A stretch of DNA of 64,000 bases from positions 3,472,001-3,536,000 of the forward strand of contig NZ_CP061171.1 of assembly GCF_014692875.1 (NCBI RefSeq). The letters are read 5' to 3'. The notes beneath the pieces are model-generated. The model searched no databases, had not been told where the DNA came from, and saw only the letters and a program-made list of their open reading frames with translations. Source of the DNA: Pedobacter riviphilus (GTDB taxonomy: Bacteria > Bacteroidota > Bacteroidia > Sphingobacteriales > Sphingobacteriaceae). Both the position numbers and the translations under genes were made by a program. Below, in pieces: positions 1 to 8,953 of this stretch (its first letter is position 1; each line of letters begins with the position of its first letter).

Positions 1-44
1 TACAAGAGGCACTTTTACGAAAAAATAGAAGTTTATCATTTTAG

Positions 45-116
45 ATACTGAAATAAATTCAGCATGACGACGCGCTTTATTTCTATTCGTCAGTCTGAAC
101 TTGTTTCAGAATCTTT
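45..116. repeat. CTGAA-loop-TTCAG hairpin repeat, two units
   Basis: Two small hairpins stand side by side: one with arms CTGAA and TTCAG around a 5-base ATAAA loop (about 50-69), and one with arms TCTGAA and TTCAGA around CTTGT (94-110). The same design recurs near 8832, 29526 and 50677, always outside genes. Function unknown; it resembles short palindromic intergenic repeats. Confidence 0.6.
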
Positions 117-195
117 TTTAAAAGGTATGGATCGTCCTTCTATAGGCTACCATTGACAGGTCCTTATAAAAAGGTCGTCAGCTGACGGCTCTTCG

Positions 196-240
196 GAATA
201 GCCCGGAGCGTAGTGAGGGCTATAAGCGATAGCAGGACTG
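196..240 (-). repeat. GTCCTGCT-type hairpin repeat (short copy)
   Basis: Read on the minus strand it begins GTCCTGCT and continues into a hairpin with arms AGCCC and GGGCT followed by AT. This matches the start and last hairpin of the larger copies at 52018-52086 and 52240-52308. No protein is encoded. Homology is judged by eye. Confidence 0.45.
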
Positions 241-432
241 CTGCTCCCGATGAAATACGGAGCGCTCATTTTCAAATAATTAGAAAAATCAACCTGTAAA
301 CCGGTACCTCTCTGCATTTAGATTCTGATCCCGATTGGAGGATCGGGACAGGATGACGGACCACAATATTCTAATCAGCTAAAAATCAGCAAGATTTATT
401 AAAAAAATCTTTTCTATTAATTAAAAAAGTTT

Positions 433-440
433 TACCTTTG
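433..440 (+). promoter_or_regulatory. rpsA promoter -7 element
   Basis: TACCTTTG matches the Bacteroidota -7 consensus TAnnTTTG. A TTTC lies exactly 19 bases upstream (410-413) in the -33 position. Transcription would begin just after it, leaving a leader of about 30 bases before rpsA. Confidence 0.7.
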
Positions 441-460
441 CAGTCCCTAAATAGGGAAAA

Positions 461-466
461 AAGGAG
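461..466 (+). promoter_or_regulatory. Shine-Dalgarno-like site of rpsA
   Basis: AAGGAG lies 11 bases before the rpsA ATG. Most genes in this window have no such site, so it is unusual. A small palindrome, CCCTAAATAGGG (445-456), lies just upstream and could be a control hairpin. Confidence 0.4.
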
Positions 467-477
467 ATAATTAATTA

Positions 478-2412
478 ATGGCTAAAAAACAAGTAGCAGA
501 AAAAGAATTAGCAGCAAAAACAGCTGAACTTCAGGGAGAAGGCGGACGTCTAACTGAAAAAGAAACTATTGAATCAGAAGCTGATTCAGTTTCGATCGAA
601 TCGATCAAATCATCATTAGCAACACCAAGCGAAGATTTCGACTGGGATGCAGATGAAAAAGTTTTTGGTAACTACAATGAGGCAGACCGTAAAAAGTTTG
701 AAGATATGTATGCCGGAACATTCAACCAGATCACTAAAGGTGAAATCATCAGCGGTATCGTTGTTTCAATCAACAACAAAGACGTAGTATTAAACGTAGG
801 TTTCAAATCAGACGGTTTAGTTTCTACTTCTGAGTTCCGTGATACACCAGATCTAAAAATCGGCGATTCAGTTGACGTATTCGTTGAAGCACCAGAAGAT
901 GCTAACGGTCAATTGATCCTTTCTCGCAAAAGAGCTAAAACCCAAAGATCATGGGAAGCAATTAACGAGGCTCTTGAAAATGATAGAATCATCAACGGTT
1001 TCGTTAAGAGCCGTACTAAAGGTGGTTTAATTGTTGATATCATGGGCGTTGAGGCTTTCTTACCAGGATCTCAAATTGATATTAAACCTATCCGCGATTA
1101 CGATGTATACGTGGGTAAAACAATGGAATTCAAAGTTGTTAAAATTAACCATGAGTTTAAAAACGTAGTTGTTTCTCATAAAGTGTTAATTGAAGACGAT
1201 TTAGAAAGCCAAAAAGTAGAGATCGTTTCTAAATTAGAAAAAGGTCAGGTACTTGAAGGTACTGTTAAAAACATTACTGATTTCGGTGTGTTCATCGATT
1301 TAGGTGGTGTTGACGGTTTACTTCACATTACTGATATTTCTTGGGGCCGCATAGAGCATCCGAAAGAAGTATTATCATTAGATGAAAAAATCAACGTGGT
1401 TGTTTTAGATTTCGATGATGAGAAAAAACGTATCGCTTTAGGCTTGAAACAATTAACTCCACATCCTTGGGAGAACTTAAGTGCCGATATCCAAGTTGGT
1501 TCTAAAGTAAAAGGAAAAATCGTAACTGTTGCAGATTATGGTGCTTTCTTAGAAATCATCCCAGGTGTTGAAGGTTTAATCCACGTTTCTGAAATGAGCT
1601 GGTCACAAAACTTAAGAAATCCACAAGAATTCTTAAAAGTTGGTGATGAGATCGAAGCTGAAGTTTTAACTTTAGACAGAGACGAGCGCAAAATGAGCTT
1701 AGGTATTAAACAATTATCTAACGATCCATGGCAAGAAGTTGCGGCTAAATTCCCAGTTGGAAGCAAGCACAAAGCAACTGTTAAAAACATGACTAACTTC
1801 GGTGTTTTTGTTGAAATCGAAGAAGGTATTGATGGTTTAATCCACATTTCTGATTTATCTTGGTCTAAAAAAGTAAACCACCCTAACGAATTCACTAAAG
1901 TTGGTGATGTATTAGACGTTGTTGTTTTAGAACTTGATGTTGATAACCGTAAATTAAGCTTAGGTCACAAACAATTAGAAGAAAACCCTTGGGATACTTT
2001 CGAAACGATCTTCACTTTAGATTCGGTTCACCAAGGTACAGTTGTTAAAGTAACTGATAAAGGTGCTGTTATTGCTTTACCTTATGGTGTAGAAGGTTTC
2101 GTACCAACTAAACACATGGTTAAAGAAGATGGTACATCAGTTAAAGCTGAAGAAACCAATGACTTCAAAATCATTGAATTCAACAAAGAAGCAAAACGTA
2201 TCGTAGTATCTCACGCCCGTATTTGGGAAGAGGTTAAAGCTGAAGCTGTAGCAGAAGAAAGAAATGCTAAGAAAAAAGAAGCTAAAGCTGCTGTAACTGC
2301 GGTTAAAAAAGTTAAAGATTCTGTAGAGAAATCTACTTTAGGAGACTTAGACGTATTAGCTCAATTGAAATCGCAATTAGAAGGCGAAGAAAGCAAAGCT
2401 AAAAAAGGCTAG
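478..2412 (+). CDS. rpsA: 30S ribosomal protein S1
   Basis: This is ribosomal protein S1, the RNA-binding protein that brings mRNA to the 30S subunit. The 644 residues begin with an acidic region of about 85 residues, followed by six S1 (OB-fold) repeats of roughly 70-85 residues each, at about 87-155, 168-240, 253-325, 340-412, 425-500 and 510-580. The repeated core 'GxxVxGxVxxITDFGVFIDLGGVDGLLHITDISW' pattern is clear in repeats three to five. The C-terminus is a charged Lys/Ala/Glu tail. The ATG at 478 follows a promoter -7 element and a rare SD-like site. A strong terminator follows directly, so the gene is probably monocistronic. Codon use is biased to common codons, as expected for a highly expressed gene. 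Confidence 0.97.
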   Translation: MAKKQVAEKELAAKTAELQGEGGRLTEKETIESEADSVSIESIKSSLATPSEDFDWDADEKVFGNYNEADRKKFEDMYAGTFNQITKGEIISGIVVSINNKDVVLNVGFKSDGLVSTSEFRDTPDLKIGDSVDVFVEAPEDANGQLILSRKRAKTQRSWEAINEALENDRIINGFVKSRTKGGLIVDIMGVEAFLPGSQIDIKPIRDYDVYVGKTMEFKVVKINHEFKNVVVSHKVLIEDDLESQKVEIVSKLEKGQVLEGTVKNITDFGVFIDLGGVDGLLHITDISWGRIEHPKEVLSLDEKINVVVLDFDDEKKRIALGLKQLTPHPWENLSADIQVGSKVKGKIVTVADYGAFLEIIPGVEGLIHVSEMSWSQNLRNPQEFLKVGDEIEAEVLTLDRDERKMSLGIKQLSNDPWQEVAAKFPVGSKHKATVKNMTNFGVFVEIEEGIDGLIHISDLSWSKKVNHPNEFTKVGDVLDVVVLELDVDNRKLSLGHKQLEENPWDTFETIFTLDSVHQGTVVKVTDKGAVIALPYGVEGFVPTKHMVKEDGTSVKAEETNDFKIIEFNKEAKRIVVSHARIWEEVKAEAVAEERNAKKKEAKAAVTAVKKVKDSVEKSTLGDLDVLAQLKSQLEGEESKAKKG

Positions 2413-2432
2413 TTCTTTTTAACTGATAAATT

Positions 2433-2468
2433 AAATCCCGATAACTTTCGTTATCGGGATTTTTTTTG
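2433..2468 (+). terminator. rpsA terminator
   Basis: A perfect 13-bp stem (2433-2445 with 2450-2462) around a 4-base loop is followed by a run of T. It is a textbook intrinsic terminator 20 bases after the rpsA stop. Confidence 0.92.
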
Positions 2469-2931
2469 GCTATTTTTTGCCACCTATCTTATTATTCAGC
2501 CAAGGAAACACGGAATGCACGTACCTCCTCCATGAATCGTCATTGCTGAGGCTGGGATTGAGCGAGCCGAAACAATCTTTTTCACTTTTCTTTTTATCTG
2601 AGACAAAATTTACATCCTGAGCTTACATTTTCTCAAATATCTTATATGGTAAATCATAATTAGAAAACGAAAGCAAGTGCCTGTCGGTAACTCCTGCCCC
2701 GCTATTCGTTCAATCTTTTTGCAACATCTGTTGTACATTGGCCAAAGGCAGTTATTTATCGGTTACATCTGCTTCGTACCTCAGTATGACAGGATATTCG
2801 CGTTTGCTACAAACAAAAAGGATTTCACTGCTATCTGGTTTATGTAACATCAGTAATTCGTTCTACCGCCCTATTCCCACCAATCCGCCAATAATGACTA
2901 CTTTTGAAAAGCGTAACCTAGCCTTTTCAGC
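2469..2931. other. Gene-free region between rpsA and the GH20 gene
   Basis: Only one short frame is present (from a TTG at 2738), and it has no protein-like composition or recognisable family. No clear TAnnTTTG promoter is visible close to the GH20 gene, so its promoter is undetermined. The sequence looks like degraded repeat material. Confidence 0.5.
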
Positions 2932-4605
2932 ATGAGAAAAATTATCTTTTTGTTTCTGACCCTTATTTCGTTCAAAGTTTCTGCTCAGGAAATTAATATT
3001 ATCCCGCAGCCGGTACAATTAAGACCAGGACTTTACCCAACCGACAAATTTAAAATTGATAATCAGACTATTATTTTCATAACAGATGATAAAGCGATGA
3101 ATTCTGCTACATTTTTAGCAGAATATTTATTTAAACATTACAAACTCAATCTTAAAATAAGTAATACTGCAGAAGACGGAAATAAAAATAGTATTAAACT
3201 TGTATTATCAGACCAATTGTATACAAACCCAAACAAATACTTTGTGTCGGTACTTTCTACAACTCTAAATGCGGGCGCATCTTCAGAACAGGGCTTATTT
3301 TATGCAGTTCAAAGCATTATCCAACTATTACCTGCAACAACTGAGGATAAACTCTTCATTCCTTCCGTTGATATAATAGATTATCCCCGATTCGACTACC
3401 GAGGCATGCACCTAGATGTAAGCCGTCATTTTTTTGATGTTGCTTTTATCAAACAATACATTGATTATCTGGCCCTGCATAAAATGAACTATTTCCACTG
3501 GCATTTAACCGATGACCACGGCTGGCGGATCGAAATCAAAAAATATCCCAAACTAACCGAAATTGGTGCCTGGCGCAATGGCAGTATAATTGGTTTATGG
3601 CCCGGAAAAGGCAACGAAAATATTAAATACCAGGTACTGCCAAACGAAATTAAAATTACGCCAAAAGATGCTGTAATTAAAACTGATGGCATTAAACATG
3701 GTGGTTATTACACGCAGGAACAAATTAAAGAAGTGGTTGATTACGCCGCTAAGCGCTATATCACCATCATTCCGGAAATTGAAATGCCAGCCCACAGTAT
3801 GGCTTTATTGGCGGCATATCCCGAATTAGGCACCGAACCCAACAAAAAATACACGGTTGCCGAAACCTGGGGCATGATGAACAAATACAACAATGTACTG
3901 CAGGCTTCTGATACCACTTTTAAGTTTCTGGAAAATGTATTAACTGAGGTAATGGCTTTGTTCCCCTCACCATACATCCACATTGGTGGCGATGAAGCCT
4001 CTAAAGTTTGGTGGAAACAATCTGCTGTTTCGCAACAGATTATGAAAGCCAATGGTTTGAAAAATGAAAGTGAGCTACAGAGTTATTTCATCCGCAGGAT
4101 GGAAAAATTTGTGAACAGTAAAGGCAAAACCATTATCGGATGGAACGAAATTTTACAGGGCGGTTTAGCTCCAAATGCAGTTGTAATGAGCTGGCAGGGC
4201 AAAAAAGGTGGTATCGACGCTGCAAACCAAAACCACAAAGCAATTATGACACCCGAAAATAAGATGTACTTTAATCATGGACAGTTCGTAAAAGAAGATA
4301 GCCTGGCCGCAAATAAGTTTTCGCCTTTAATTGATGTTTACAATTATGAACCCATACCAGCTGAATTAAGTGCCGAGCAGGCTAAATACATTTGGGGTGC
4401 ACAGGGCTGTTTATGGAGCGAGTACATTACCAATCCGGCAAAAGTACAGTACCAGCTTTTTCCCCGATTGGATGCTTTAAGCGAAGTATTGTGGAGCCCT
4501 AAAGAAAAACGGAATTACCCAGATTTTCAAAAAAGACTGAAAACACAGTTTAAACGCTACGATTTAATGGGAATTACCTACTCCAAAAGATATTTAGAAA
4601 ATTAA
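2932..4605 (+). CDS. Beta-N-acetylhexosaminidase (GH20)
   Basis: A secreted glycoside hydrolase family 20 enzyme that removes terminal GlcNAc or GalNAc from glycans by substrate-assisted catalysis. A signal peptide (residues 1-18, ending SAQ) is followed by the GH20b N-terminal domain (about 22-150) and the catalytic barrel (about 152-510). The signature 'GMHLDVSRHFF' opens the barrel, and 'HIGGDEASKVWW' carries the catalytic Asp354-Glu355 pair. The length of 557 is normal for the family. It lies alone, away from the GH18 locus at 28.5-36 kb, but could act on the same N-glycan or chitin-derived products. Precise substrate (chitobiose, glycan ends, peptidoglycan) cannot be told from sequence. 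Confidence 0.94.
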   Translation: MRKIIFLFLTLISFKVSAQEINIIPQPVQLRPGLYPTDKFKIDNQTIIFITDDKAMNSATFLAEYLFKHYKLNLKISNTAEDGNKNSIKLVLSDQLYTNPNKYFVSVLSTTLNAGASSEQGLFYAVQSIIQLLPATTEDKLFIPSVDIIDYPRFDYRGMHLDVSRHFFDVAFIKQYIDYLALHKMNYFHWHLTDDHGWRIEIKKYPKLTEIGAWRNGSIIGLWPGKGNENIKYQVLPNEIKITPKDAVIKTDGIKHGGYYTQEQIKEVVDYAAKRYITIIPEIEMPAHSMALLAAYPELGTEPNKKYTVAETWGMMNKYNNVLQASDTTFKFLENVLTEVMALFPSPYIHIGGDEASKVWWKQSAVSQQIMKANGLKNESELQSYFIRRMEKFVNSKGKTIIGWNEILQGGLAPNAVVMSWQGKKGGIDAANQNHKAIMTPENKMYFNHGQFVKEDSLAANKFSPLIDVYNYEPIPAELSAEQAKYIWGAQGCLWSEYITNPAKVQYQLFPRLDALSEVLWSPKEKRNYPDFQKRLKTQFKRYDLMGITYSKRYLEN

Positions 4606-4669
4606 TTTTCGATTGCTGTAATTTTTCCTTGCTGCTGCTTACTAACTGTTCAAATCAATTAAATTAGCA

Positions 4670-4849
4670 ATGGAAAATAACAATTCAAAATTAGGCATCG
4701 CTGCATTTTTAAGCATTGTAGCGAATACAACAGGCGTTCAAGGCTATACTAAATATTTCATATTAACAGTGGCTGTGATTTCGCTAATCATCGGAATTTA
4801 TCAGTACCAGAAAGCATTCAAAGCCAACCAACTATCGAAAGACAGATAA
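4670..4849 (+). CDS. Small membrane protein, 59 residues
   Basis: A short frame of 59 residues starting MENNNSKLGIAAFLSIVANTT. It has a hydrophilic start, a hydrophobic stretch at about 28-44 (FILTVAVISLIIGIY) that would make one transmembrane helix, and a basic end. It stops 10 bases before the sigma-factor gene at 4860 and is in the same direction, so it probably shares its transcript. No family is recognised. The codon pattern and the tight spacing argue for a real gene, but the length leaves doubt. Confidence 0.5.
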   Translation: MENNNSKLGIAAFLSIVANTTGVQGYTKYFILTVAVISLIIGIYQYQKAFKANQLSKDR

Positions 4850-4859
4850 GCTATAGCAT

Positions 4860-5336
4860 ATGATTGAAAAATCTTATCTCGACAAACTGGAAGCACATAA
4901 AGGTATTATCTATAAAATGATAAACCTTTATGCCGATGACGAAGAGGACCGCAAAGATTTATATCAAGAGATCGTTTTTCAAAGCTGGAGTGCTTATGGC
5001 AGGTTTAAAGGCGACGCTAAATTTTCTACCTGGCTTTATAAACTCAGCTTAAATGTATCGCTTTCATTTCTGAGCAAACAGAAAAAGCATAACCAGGTTA
5101 AAGATGCAGGGCAATTTGCCCATTACTTCGAACCACCCGAACTTTCGGAACGGGCTGATTGGCTGTATCGCTGTATCAAACAATTAACAGAAATAGACCG
5201 AAGTATAATTATGCTCCATCTCGATGGTTTCGATAACATCGAAATAAGCGAAATGACAGGAATATCGCGAAACAACACCAATGTGAAGTTACATCGGATT
5301 AAACAACAATTAACCACACTGCTAACCCGCAAATAA
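4860..5336 (+). CDS. ECF-type RNA polymerase sigma factor
   Basis: A 158-residue sigma-70 family protein of the extracytoplasmic-function type, which directs RNA polymerase to a small promoter set. Region 2 spans about residues 20-75 (including 'DEEDRKDLYQEIVFQSW' and 'FSTWLYKLSLN') and region 4 about 105-153, a helix-turn-helix ('NIEISEMTGISRNNTNVKLHRI'). The length is typical. There is one base between its stop and the next gene, a four-helix membrane protein that is a candidate anti-sigma factor or partner. No FecR or SusC lies nearby, so this is not the FecI-type arrangement seen at 28 kb. Target genes are unknown. Confidence 0.9.
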   Translation: MIEKSYLDKLEAHKGIIYKMINLYADDEEDRKDLYQEIVFQSWSAYGRFKGDAKFSTWLYKLSLNVSLSFLSKQKKHNQVKDAGQFAHYFEPPELSERADWLYRCIKQLTEIDRSIIMLHLDGFDNIEISEMTGISRNNTNVKLHRIKQQLTTLLTRK

Positions 5337-5337
5337 A

Positions 5338-5937
5338 ATGAATTTAGAACAAGAATGGCAAAATTTGAGTGGAGAATTTAACTCAAAGGTGGATAAAATA
5401 AATATCTCGAACATTACAATCGATGAAAAATCGCACAGTCTTCTGCAAGACTTATTATTTAAATTAAGATGGAAATTAAGGTGGATCAGAATTATTGATT
5501 TACCAATTTTGGTTATGGCCTTTTTTATAAAAGGGGATTTAAAATTCCTCTTGCTTTTTGTGTTTATCACTTACGAAATTTCGAGGGCTTTGGGTGTAAA
5601 CAGCTTCAGAAAAATTAAAACCGGCATAGATTATAATGCCAATACCAAACAAGTGCTTACCGATAACCTAAAGGCAGTTAAAAAAATTCTAAGGGGTGAA
5701 ACTATTTATGGATACATTTTTTTACCACTTGCCGGACCAACTGGCTGGCTAGCATATAAATTATATGTACATCAAACTTTCGAAAAAGTACTCGGTTTAC
5801 CTCATTTTTTCATTCAAATGGTATTGCTTATGCTAATAGGTATCCCTTTTATCTACATTACCAAGAAAATGAACGACAGCATATTTGCCAAACCTTTAAA
5901 AGAACTTAACGAAAAAATAAACGATTTAATGGATTAA
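5338..5937 (+). CDS. Membrane protein, candidate partner of the sigma factor
   Basis: A 199-residue protein with an N-terminal soluble part of about 45 residues and then hydrophobic segments at roughly 55-67, 70-85, 122-145 and 160-178, so about four membrane passes. The N- and C-terminal ends are hydrophilic. No family is recognised with certainty. Its ATG is one base after the sigma-factor stop, so the two are almost certainly co-translated, and a role in holding or releasing that sigma factor is a reasonable inference, not shown. It lacks the FecR or zinc-type anti-sigma motifs. The last 12 bases overlap the end of the convergent AraC gene. Confidence 0.75.
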   Translation: MNLEQEWQNLSGEFNSKVDKINISNITIDEKSHSLLQDLLFKLRWKLRWIRIIDLPILVMAFFIKGDLKFLLLFVFITYEISRALGVNSFRKIKTGIDYNANTKQVLTDNLKAVKKILRGETIYGYIFLPLAGPTGWLAYKLYVHQTFEKVLGLPHFFIQMVLLMLIGIPFIYITKKMNDSIFAKPLKELNEKINDLMD

Positions 5938-6852
5938 CTGATTGGCCACCTGCAATTGATATGCACCCGGCGTAATCCCAACTATCTTTTTAAATGCCCT
6001 TATAAAGTAATTGGCATCACTGAAACCAAGCTCGTAACTTATTGAGGCTACCTTAGCCCCGGGCTGCGCCAGTAAAAGCTTGGCTTTGTTAATCTTTTCG
6101 GTTAGGATAAAATCGTTAGGACTGATACCGAGCTCGCGTTTAAACAACCGATAAAAGGTTGCCTTGCTCATGCAAGCCTTATCACTCAGGCTGTTGATGC
6201 TGATCTTTTCGTTGAGATTTGTTTTAATATAATTTAGTACAAAAGCTAAGGGGTTTTGGTTCAGGTTATAGCCGTCGTCGCCAATTGTTTTAAGGTTCTG
6301 GGTCTGCATAATGCGCACCAATAATTCCTTTAAAGTTAAATCGGCTAAAACATCTTTTTCTTTTGTCCGTTCAGAGCAGATCCTGATTACTTTATTAATG
6401 AGATAGGCAATCTCTTCATTGTTATAAAAATGATATTCATCGTAATTCAGTAGCCATTTTTCGTTGCTTCCTTCCTTTGGAAAAAACTCGTTCAAATAAG
6501 CAATCGTTTTTTGGATCTGCTCCTGATCTATAGCCAAAGCAATACACTGGGTAGGATTAAGATTGGAAGCCTCAGGAAAATCAATTTCCATGGTAACGGC
6601 CGGCGGAACAATAACAGTTTGACCAGGAAAATAATCAAAGCCTTTCTTATCAAATAAATGCATTACCTTTTTGCCCCTCAGCATACTCGTAATTACAAAA
6701 TCGTTAAAAGTTAGTGGAACTTTATACGATTCGGTATAGGTTTCGAAAACATTTAATTCGCAACGCTCTAAGGTATAAGAAGTTCTGTTCTCTACTAAAG
6801 TCTGCAACGTTTCTGAAGCACTGAGCTTTACATGATCTAATGTATGTTGCAT
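5926..6852 (-). CDS. AraC-family transcriptional regulator
   Basis: A 308-residue regulator with an N-terminal sensing domain (about 1-190) and a C-terminal AraC/XylS DNA-binding domain with two helix-turn-helix units (about 203-300; 'NSLSDKACMSKATFYRLFKRELG' and 'VASISYELGFSDANYFIRAFKKIVG'). It is divergent from the aldehyde dehydrogenase at 7188 and is probably its regulator; this regulator-dehydrogenase pairing is common. A -7 element (TATATTTG read on the minus strand, 6890-6897) sits about 40 bases before the ATG. Its 3' end overlaps the convergent membrane-protein gene by 12 bases. The ligand is not known; an aldehyde or alcohol is the natural guess. Confidence 0.93.
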   Translation of the reverse strand: MQHTLDHVKLSASETLQTLVENRTSYTLERCELNVFETYTESYKVPLTFNDFVITSMLRGKKVMHLFDKKGFDYFPGQTVIVPPAVTMEIDFPEASNLNPTQCIALAIDQEQIQKTIAYLNEFFPKEGSNEKWLLNYDEYHFYNNEEIAYLINKVIRICSERTKEKDVLADLTLKELLVRIMQTQNLKTIGDDGYNLNQNPLAFVLNYIKTNLNEKISINSLSDKACMSKATFYRLFKRELGISPNDFILTEKINKAKLLLAQPGAKVASISYELGFSDANYFIRAFKKIVGITPGAYQLQVANQLIH

Positions 6853-7187
6853 AAACCGAAAATATTTGGTCAGACATATTTAACTAACTCAAATATAATT
6901 ATTTCATCTAGTTATATCGCATGGATAAATGCCTGTTACCCGCATGGCATGATCCAATCTACATTTACTGGCTGTTAAGATCATTATGGTTTCAATTTGG
7001 TTACATAGCCTGAAATAATAATGCTACCAATTGATTCGATTGTACTACCTGCTTCATTGGCTTTGCCATTAGGTTTGTATCAACCAAATCTTATAAACAT
7101 AAAAATCATGATGAGCCACCCCATTAAAAATGCTATTCCCAAACTCGCTCAAAATGGTTTTTTGAAATTTAATAATCAATAATAATT
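6853..7187. promoter_or_regulatory. Divergent control region, araC-type gene / aldehyde dehydrogenase
   Basis: The 335-base gap contains the -7 element for the AraC gene (6890-6897, minus strand). It also holds an ATTATTTCA / TGAAATAAT pair of inverted half-sites around 6897-6906 and 7011-7019 that might bind a regulator. No TAnnTTTG element is seen in the direction of the dehydrogenase, consistent with activator-dependent transcription. A 24-codon frame (7108-7182) ends five bases before the dehydrogenase ATG. Confidence 0.4.
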
Positions 7188-8693
7188 ATGGAAAATTTAA
7201 TTGAAAAACCATCATTCAAGCCCCATTACGATAATTACATCGGAGGAAAATTTGTAGCGCCCGTTAAAGGCGCTTACTTCGATAACATATCGCCGATTGA
7301 TGGTAAAGTTTTTACTAAAGCAGCACACTCCACAAAAGAAGATTTAGAATTAGCCGTTGATGCCGCACATGAGGCATTTAAAACCTGGAGCAAAACCTCT
7401 TCAACCGAAAGAAGCATCATATTGAACAAAATTGCACAACGAATGGAAGACAACCTAGAGTATCTGGCAACGGTTGAAACCATTGATAATGGCAAAGCGG
7501 TTAGGGAAACCTTAGCGGCCGATTTACCTTTGGGTATAGACCATTTCAGGTATTTTGCAGGAGTTATCCGTTCCGAAGAAGGTTCATTATCAGAGCTTGA
7601 CCAAAATACTGTTTCATTAATTGTACATGAGCCAATTGGTGTAGTGGCACAGATTATTCCGTGGAATTTTCCGCTTTTAATGGGCATCTGGAAACTGGCG
7701 CCTGCCCTCGCAGCAGGAAACTGCGTGGTTTTAAAACCTGCAGAAAGCACACCGGTTTCGATTATGGTTTTAATGGAACTGATTGGCGATTTATTGCCTC
7801 CGGGAGTGGTAAATATAGTAAACGGTTTTGGCGCTGAGCTTGGGCGTGCCTTGGTTACCAATCCTAAAGTTTCGAAAGCGGCATTTACAGGCTCTACCCC
7901 TACAGGTAGATTGGTAATGCAATATGCCACCGAAAATATTATCCCAGTTACACTCGAACTTGGTGGAAAATCGCCCAATATATTTTTCAGCTCGGTAATG
8001 GCCGAAGATGATGCATTTTTAGATAAAGCAGTAGAAGGAGCGGTAATGTTTGCCTTAAACCAAGGCGAAATTTGTACCTGCCCATCTCGTTTATTGATCC
8101 AGGAAGATATTTACGAAAAATTTATTGCAAAGGTAATCGAGCGAACCAAGGCAATAAAAATCGGTAGTCCGTTGGATAGAATGGTGATGATGGGTGCCCA
8201 GGCTTCTAAAATCCAGTTCGAAAAAATTGCCGCTTATATTAAATTAGGTAAAGAAGAAGGTGCCGAAGTTTTAACTGGCGGAGAAGTGAACAAACTTTCT
8301 GGCGAGCTTGGTGGCGGCTATTACATCAAACCAACCATCTTTAAAGGCCACAATAAAATGAGGATTTTTCAGGAAGAAATTTTCGGTCCGGTATTGGCCG
8401 TTACTACCTTTAAAACAGTAGAAGAAGCCATTGAAATTGCAAACGATACTTTATATGGTTTAGGTGCTGGTGTTTGGACACGCGATGCCCATGAGCTTTA
8501 CCAGGTCCCGAGAGCCATTCAGGCGGGCCGCGTTTGGGTAAACCAATATCATGCTTATCCTGCAGGTGCTCCTTTTGGCGGCTACAAACAATCGGGTGTG
8601 GGCAGAGAAAACCACAAAATGATGTTGGCTCATTACCGCCAGACTAAAAATATGCTTATTTCTTATGATAAAAATAAATTAGGTTTCTTTTAG
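7188..8693 (+). CDS. NAD(P)-dependent aldehyde dehydrogenase
   Basis: A 501-residue member of the aldehyde dehydrogenase superfamily that oxidises aldehydes to acids in the cytosol. The general base Glu257 lies in 'LELGGKSPN' and the catalytic nucleophile is Cys296 in 'GEICTCPSR', with a second Cys at 298. The Rossmann signature 'FTGSTPTGR' is present. The order AraC regulator, aldehyde dehydrogenase, DUF779 protein is a known conserved cluster, and family members beside DUF779 are usually annotated as acetaldehyde or chloroacetaldehyde dehydrogenases (exaC/adh-like). Length and motifs are complete. The exact aldehyde is not determinable here. Confidence 0.95.
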   Translation: MENLIEKPSFKPHYDNYIGGKFVAPVKGAYFDNISPIDGKVFTKAAHSTKEDLELAVDAAHEAFKTWSKTSSTERSIILNKIAQRMEDNLEYLATVETIDNGKAVRETLAADLPLGIDHFRYFAGVIRSEEGSLSELDQNTVSLIVHEPIGVVAQIIPWNFPLLMGIWKLAPALAAGNCVVLKPAESTPVSIMVLMELIGDLLPPGVVNIVNGFGAELGRALVTNPKVSKAAFTGSTPTGRLVMQYATENIIPVTLELGGKSPNIFFSSVMAEDDAFLDKAVEGAVMFALNQGEICTCPSRLLIQEDIYEKFIAKVIERTKAIKIGSPLDRMVMMGAQASKIQFEKIAAYIKLGKEEGAEVLTGGEVNKLSGELGGGYYIKPTIFKGHNKMRIFQEEIFGPVLAVTTFKTVEEAIEIANDTLYGLGAGVWTRDAHELYQVPRAIQAGRVWVNQYHAYPAGAPFGGYKQSGVGRENHKMMLAHYRQTKNMLISYDKNKLGFF

Positions 8694-8761
8694 GTTGAAA
8701 ACTGAATTCGATTAGTGGTATATCTTTTAAAAGATGTCTTGTAGATATTTTAATTTATGGC

Positions 8762-8860
8762 CGTCGCCCTGAACTGAGCTTTAGCGAGCTCACCGAAGGT
8801 AATTTATTTCAGGGTCTATCTTGCAGGAAAGATGCTGAAATAAATTCAGCATGACGATTG
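8762..8860. repeat. CTGAA-loop-TTCAG hairpin repeat
   Basis: A perfect hairpin, ATGCTGAA with TTCAGCAT around an ATAAA loop (8832-8852), is preceded by a related stretch ending TTTCAGGGTCTATCTTGCA. The reverse complement of 50674-50742 matches 8811-8860 almost base for base. It may also help end transcription after the dehydrogenase. Confidence 0.7.
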
Positions 8861-8953
8861 CGTCAGGGTGAATAGGCTAAAAATTAATCAATATGAATAA
8901 ATATTAGAGTTCTGTGTTTTCTAAAAAAAGTCCATTTATAAAATTAAATCATT

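Larger units (their letters stand above)
1..432. other. Gene-free, repeat-bearing region before rpsA
   Basis: No convincing reading frame is visible here on either strand. The stretch holds two CTGAA-type hairpins (about 50-69 and 94-110), a member of the GTCCTGCT hairpin family on the minus strand (196-240), and AT-rich sequence leading to the rpsA promoter. A possible gene end left of the window cannot be judged. Confidence 0.6.

Noticed and set aside
196..240. Possible tRNA-like fold
   Set aside because: The GC-rich hairpins lack a T-arm sequence, anticodon arm and acceptor stem; better treated as a repeat.
2738..2935. 65-residue frame before the GH20 gene
   Set aside because: It begins with a TTG, has no family likeness or signal, and consists of serine/tyrosine-rich non-coding-looking sequence. 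Its ATGA overlap with the GH20 gene is probably chance.
7274..7978. 234-residue frame on the minus strand
   Set aside because: It lies wholly inside the well-supported aldehyde dehydrogenase gene on the other strand and has no domain likeness.
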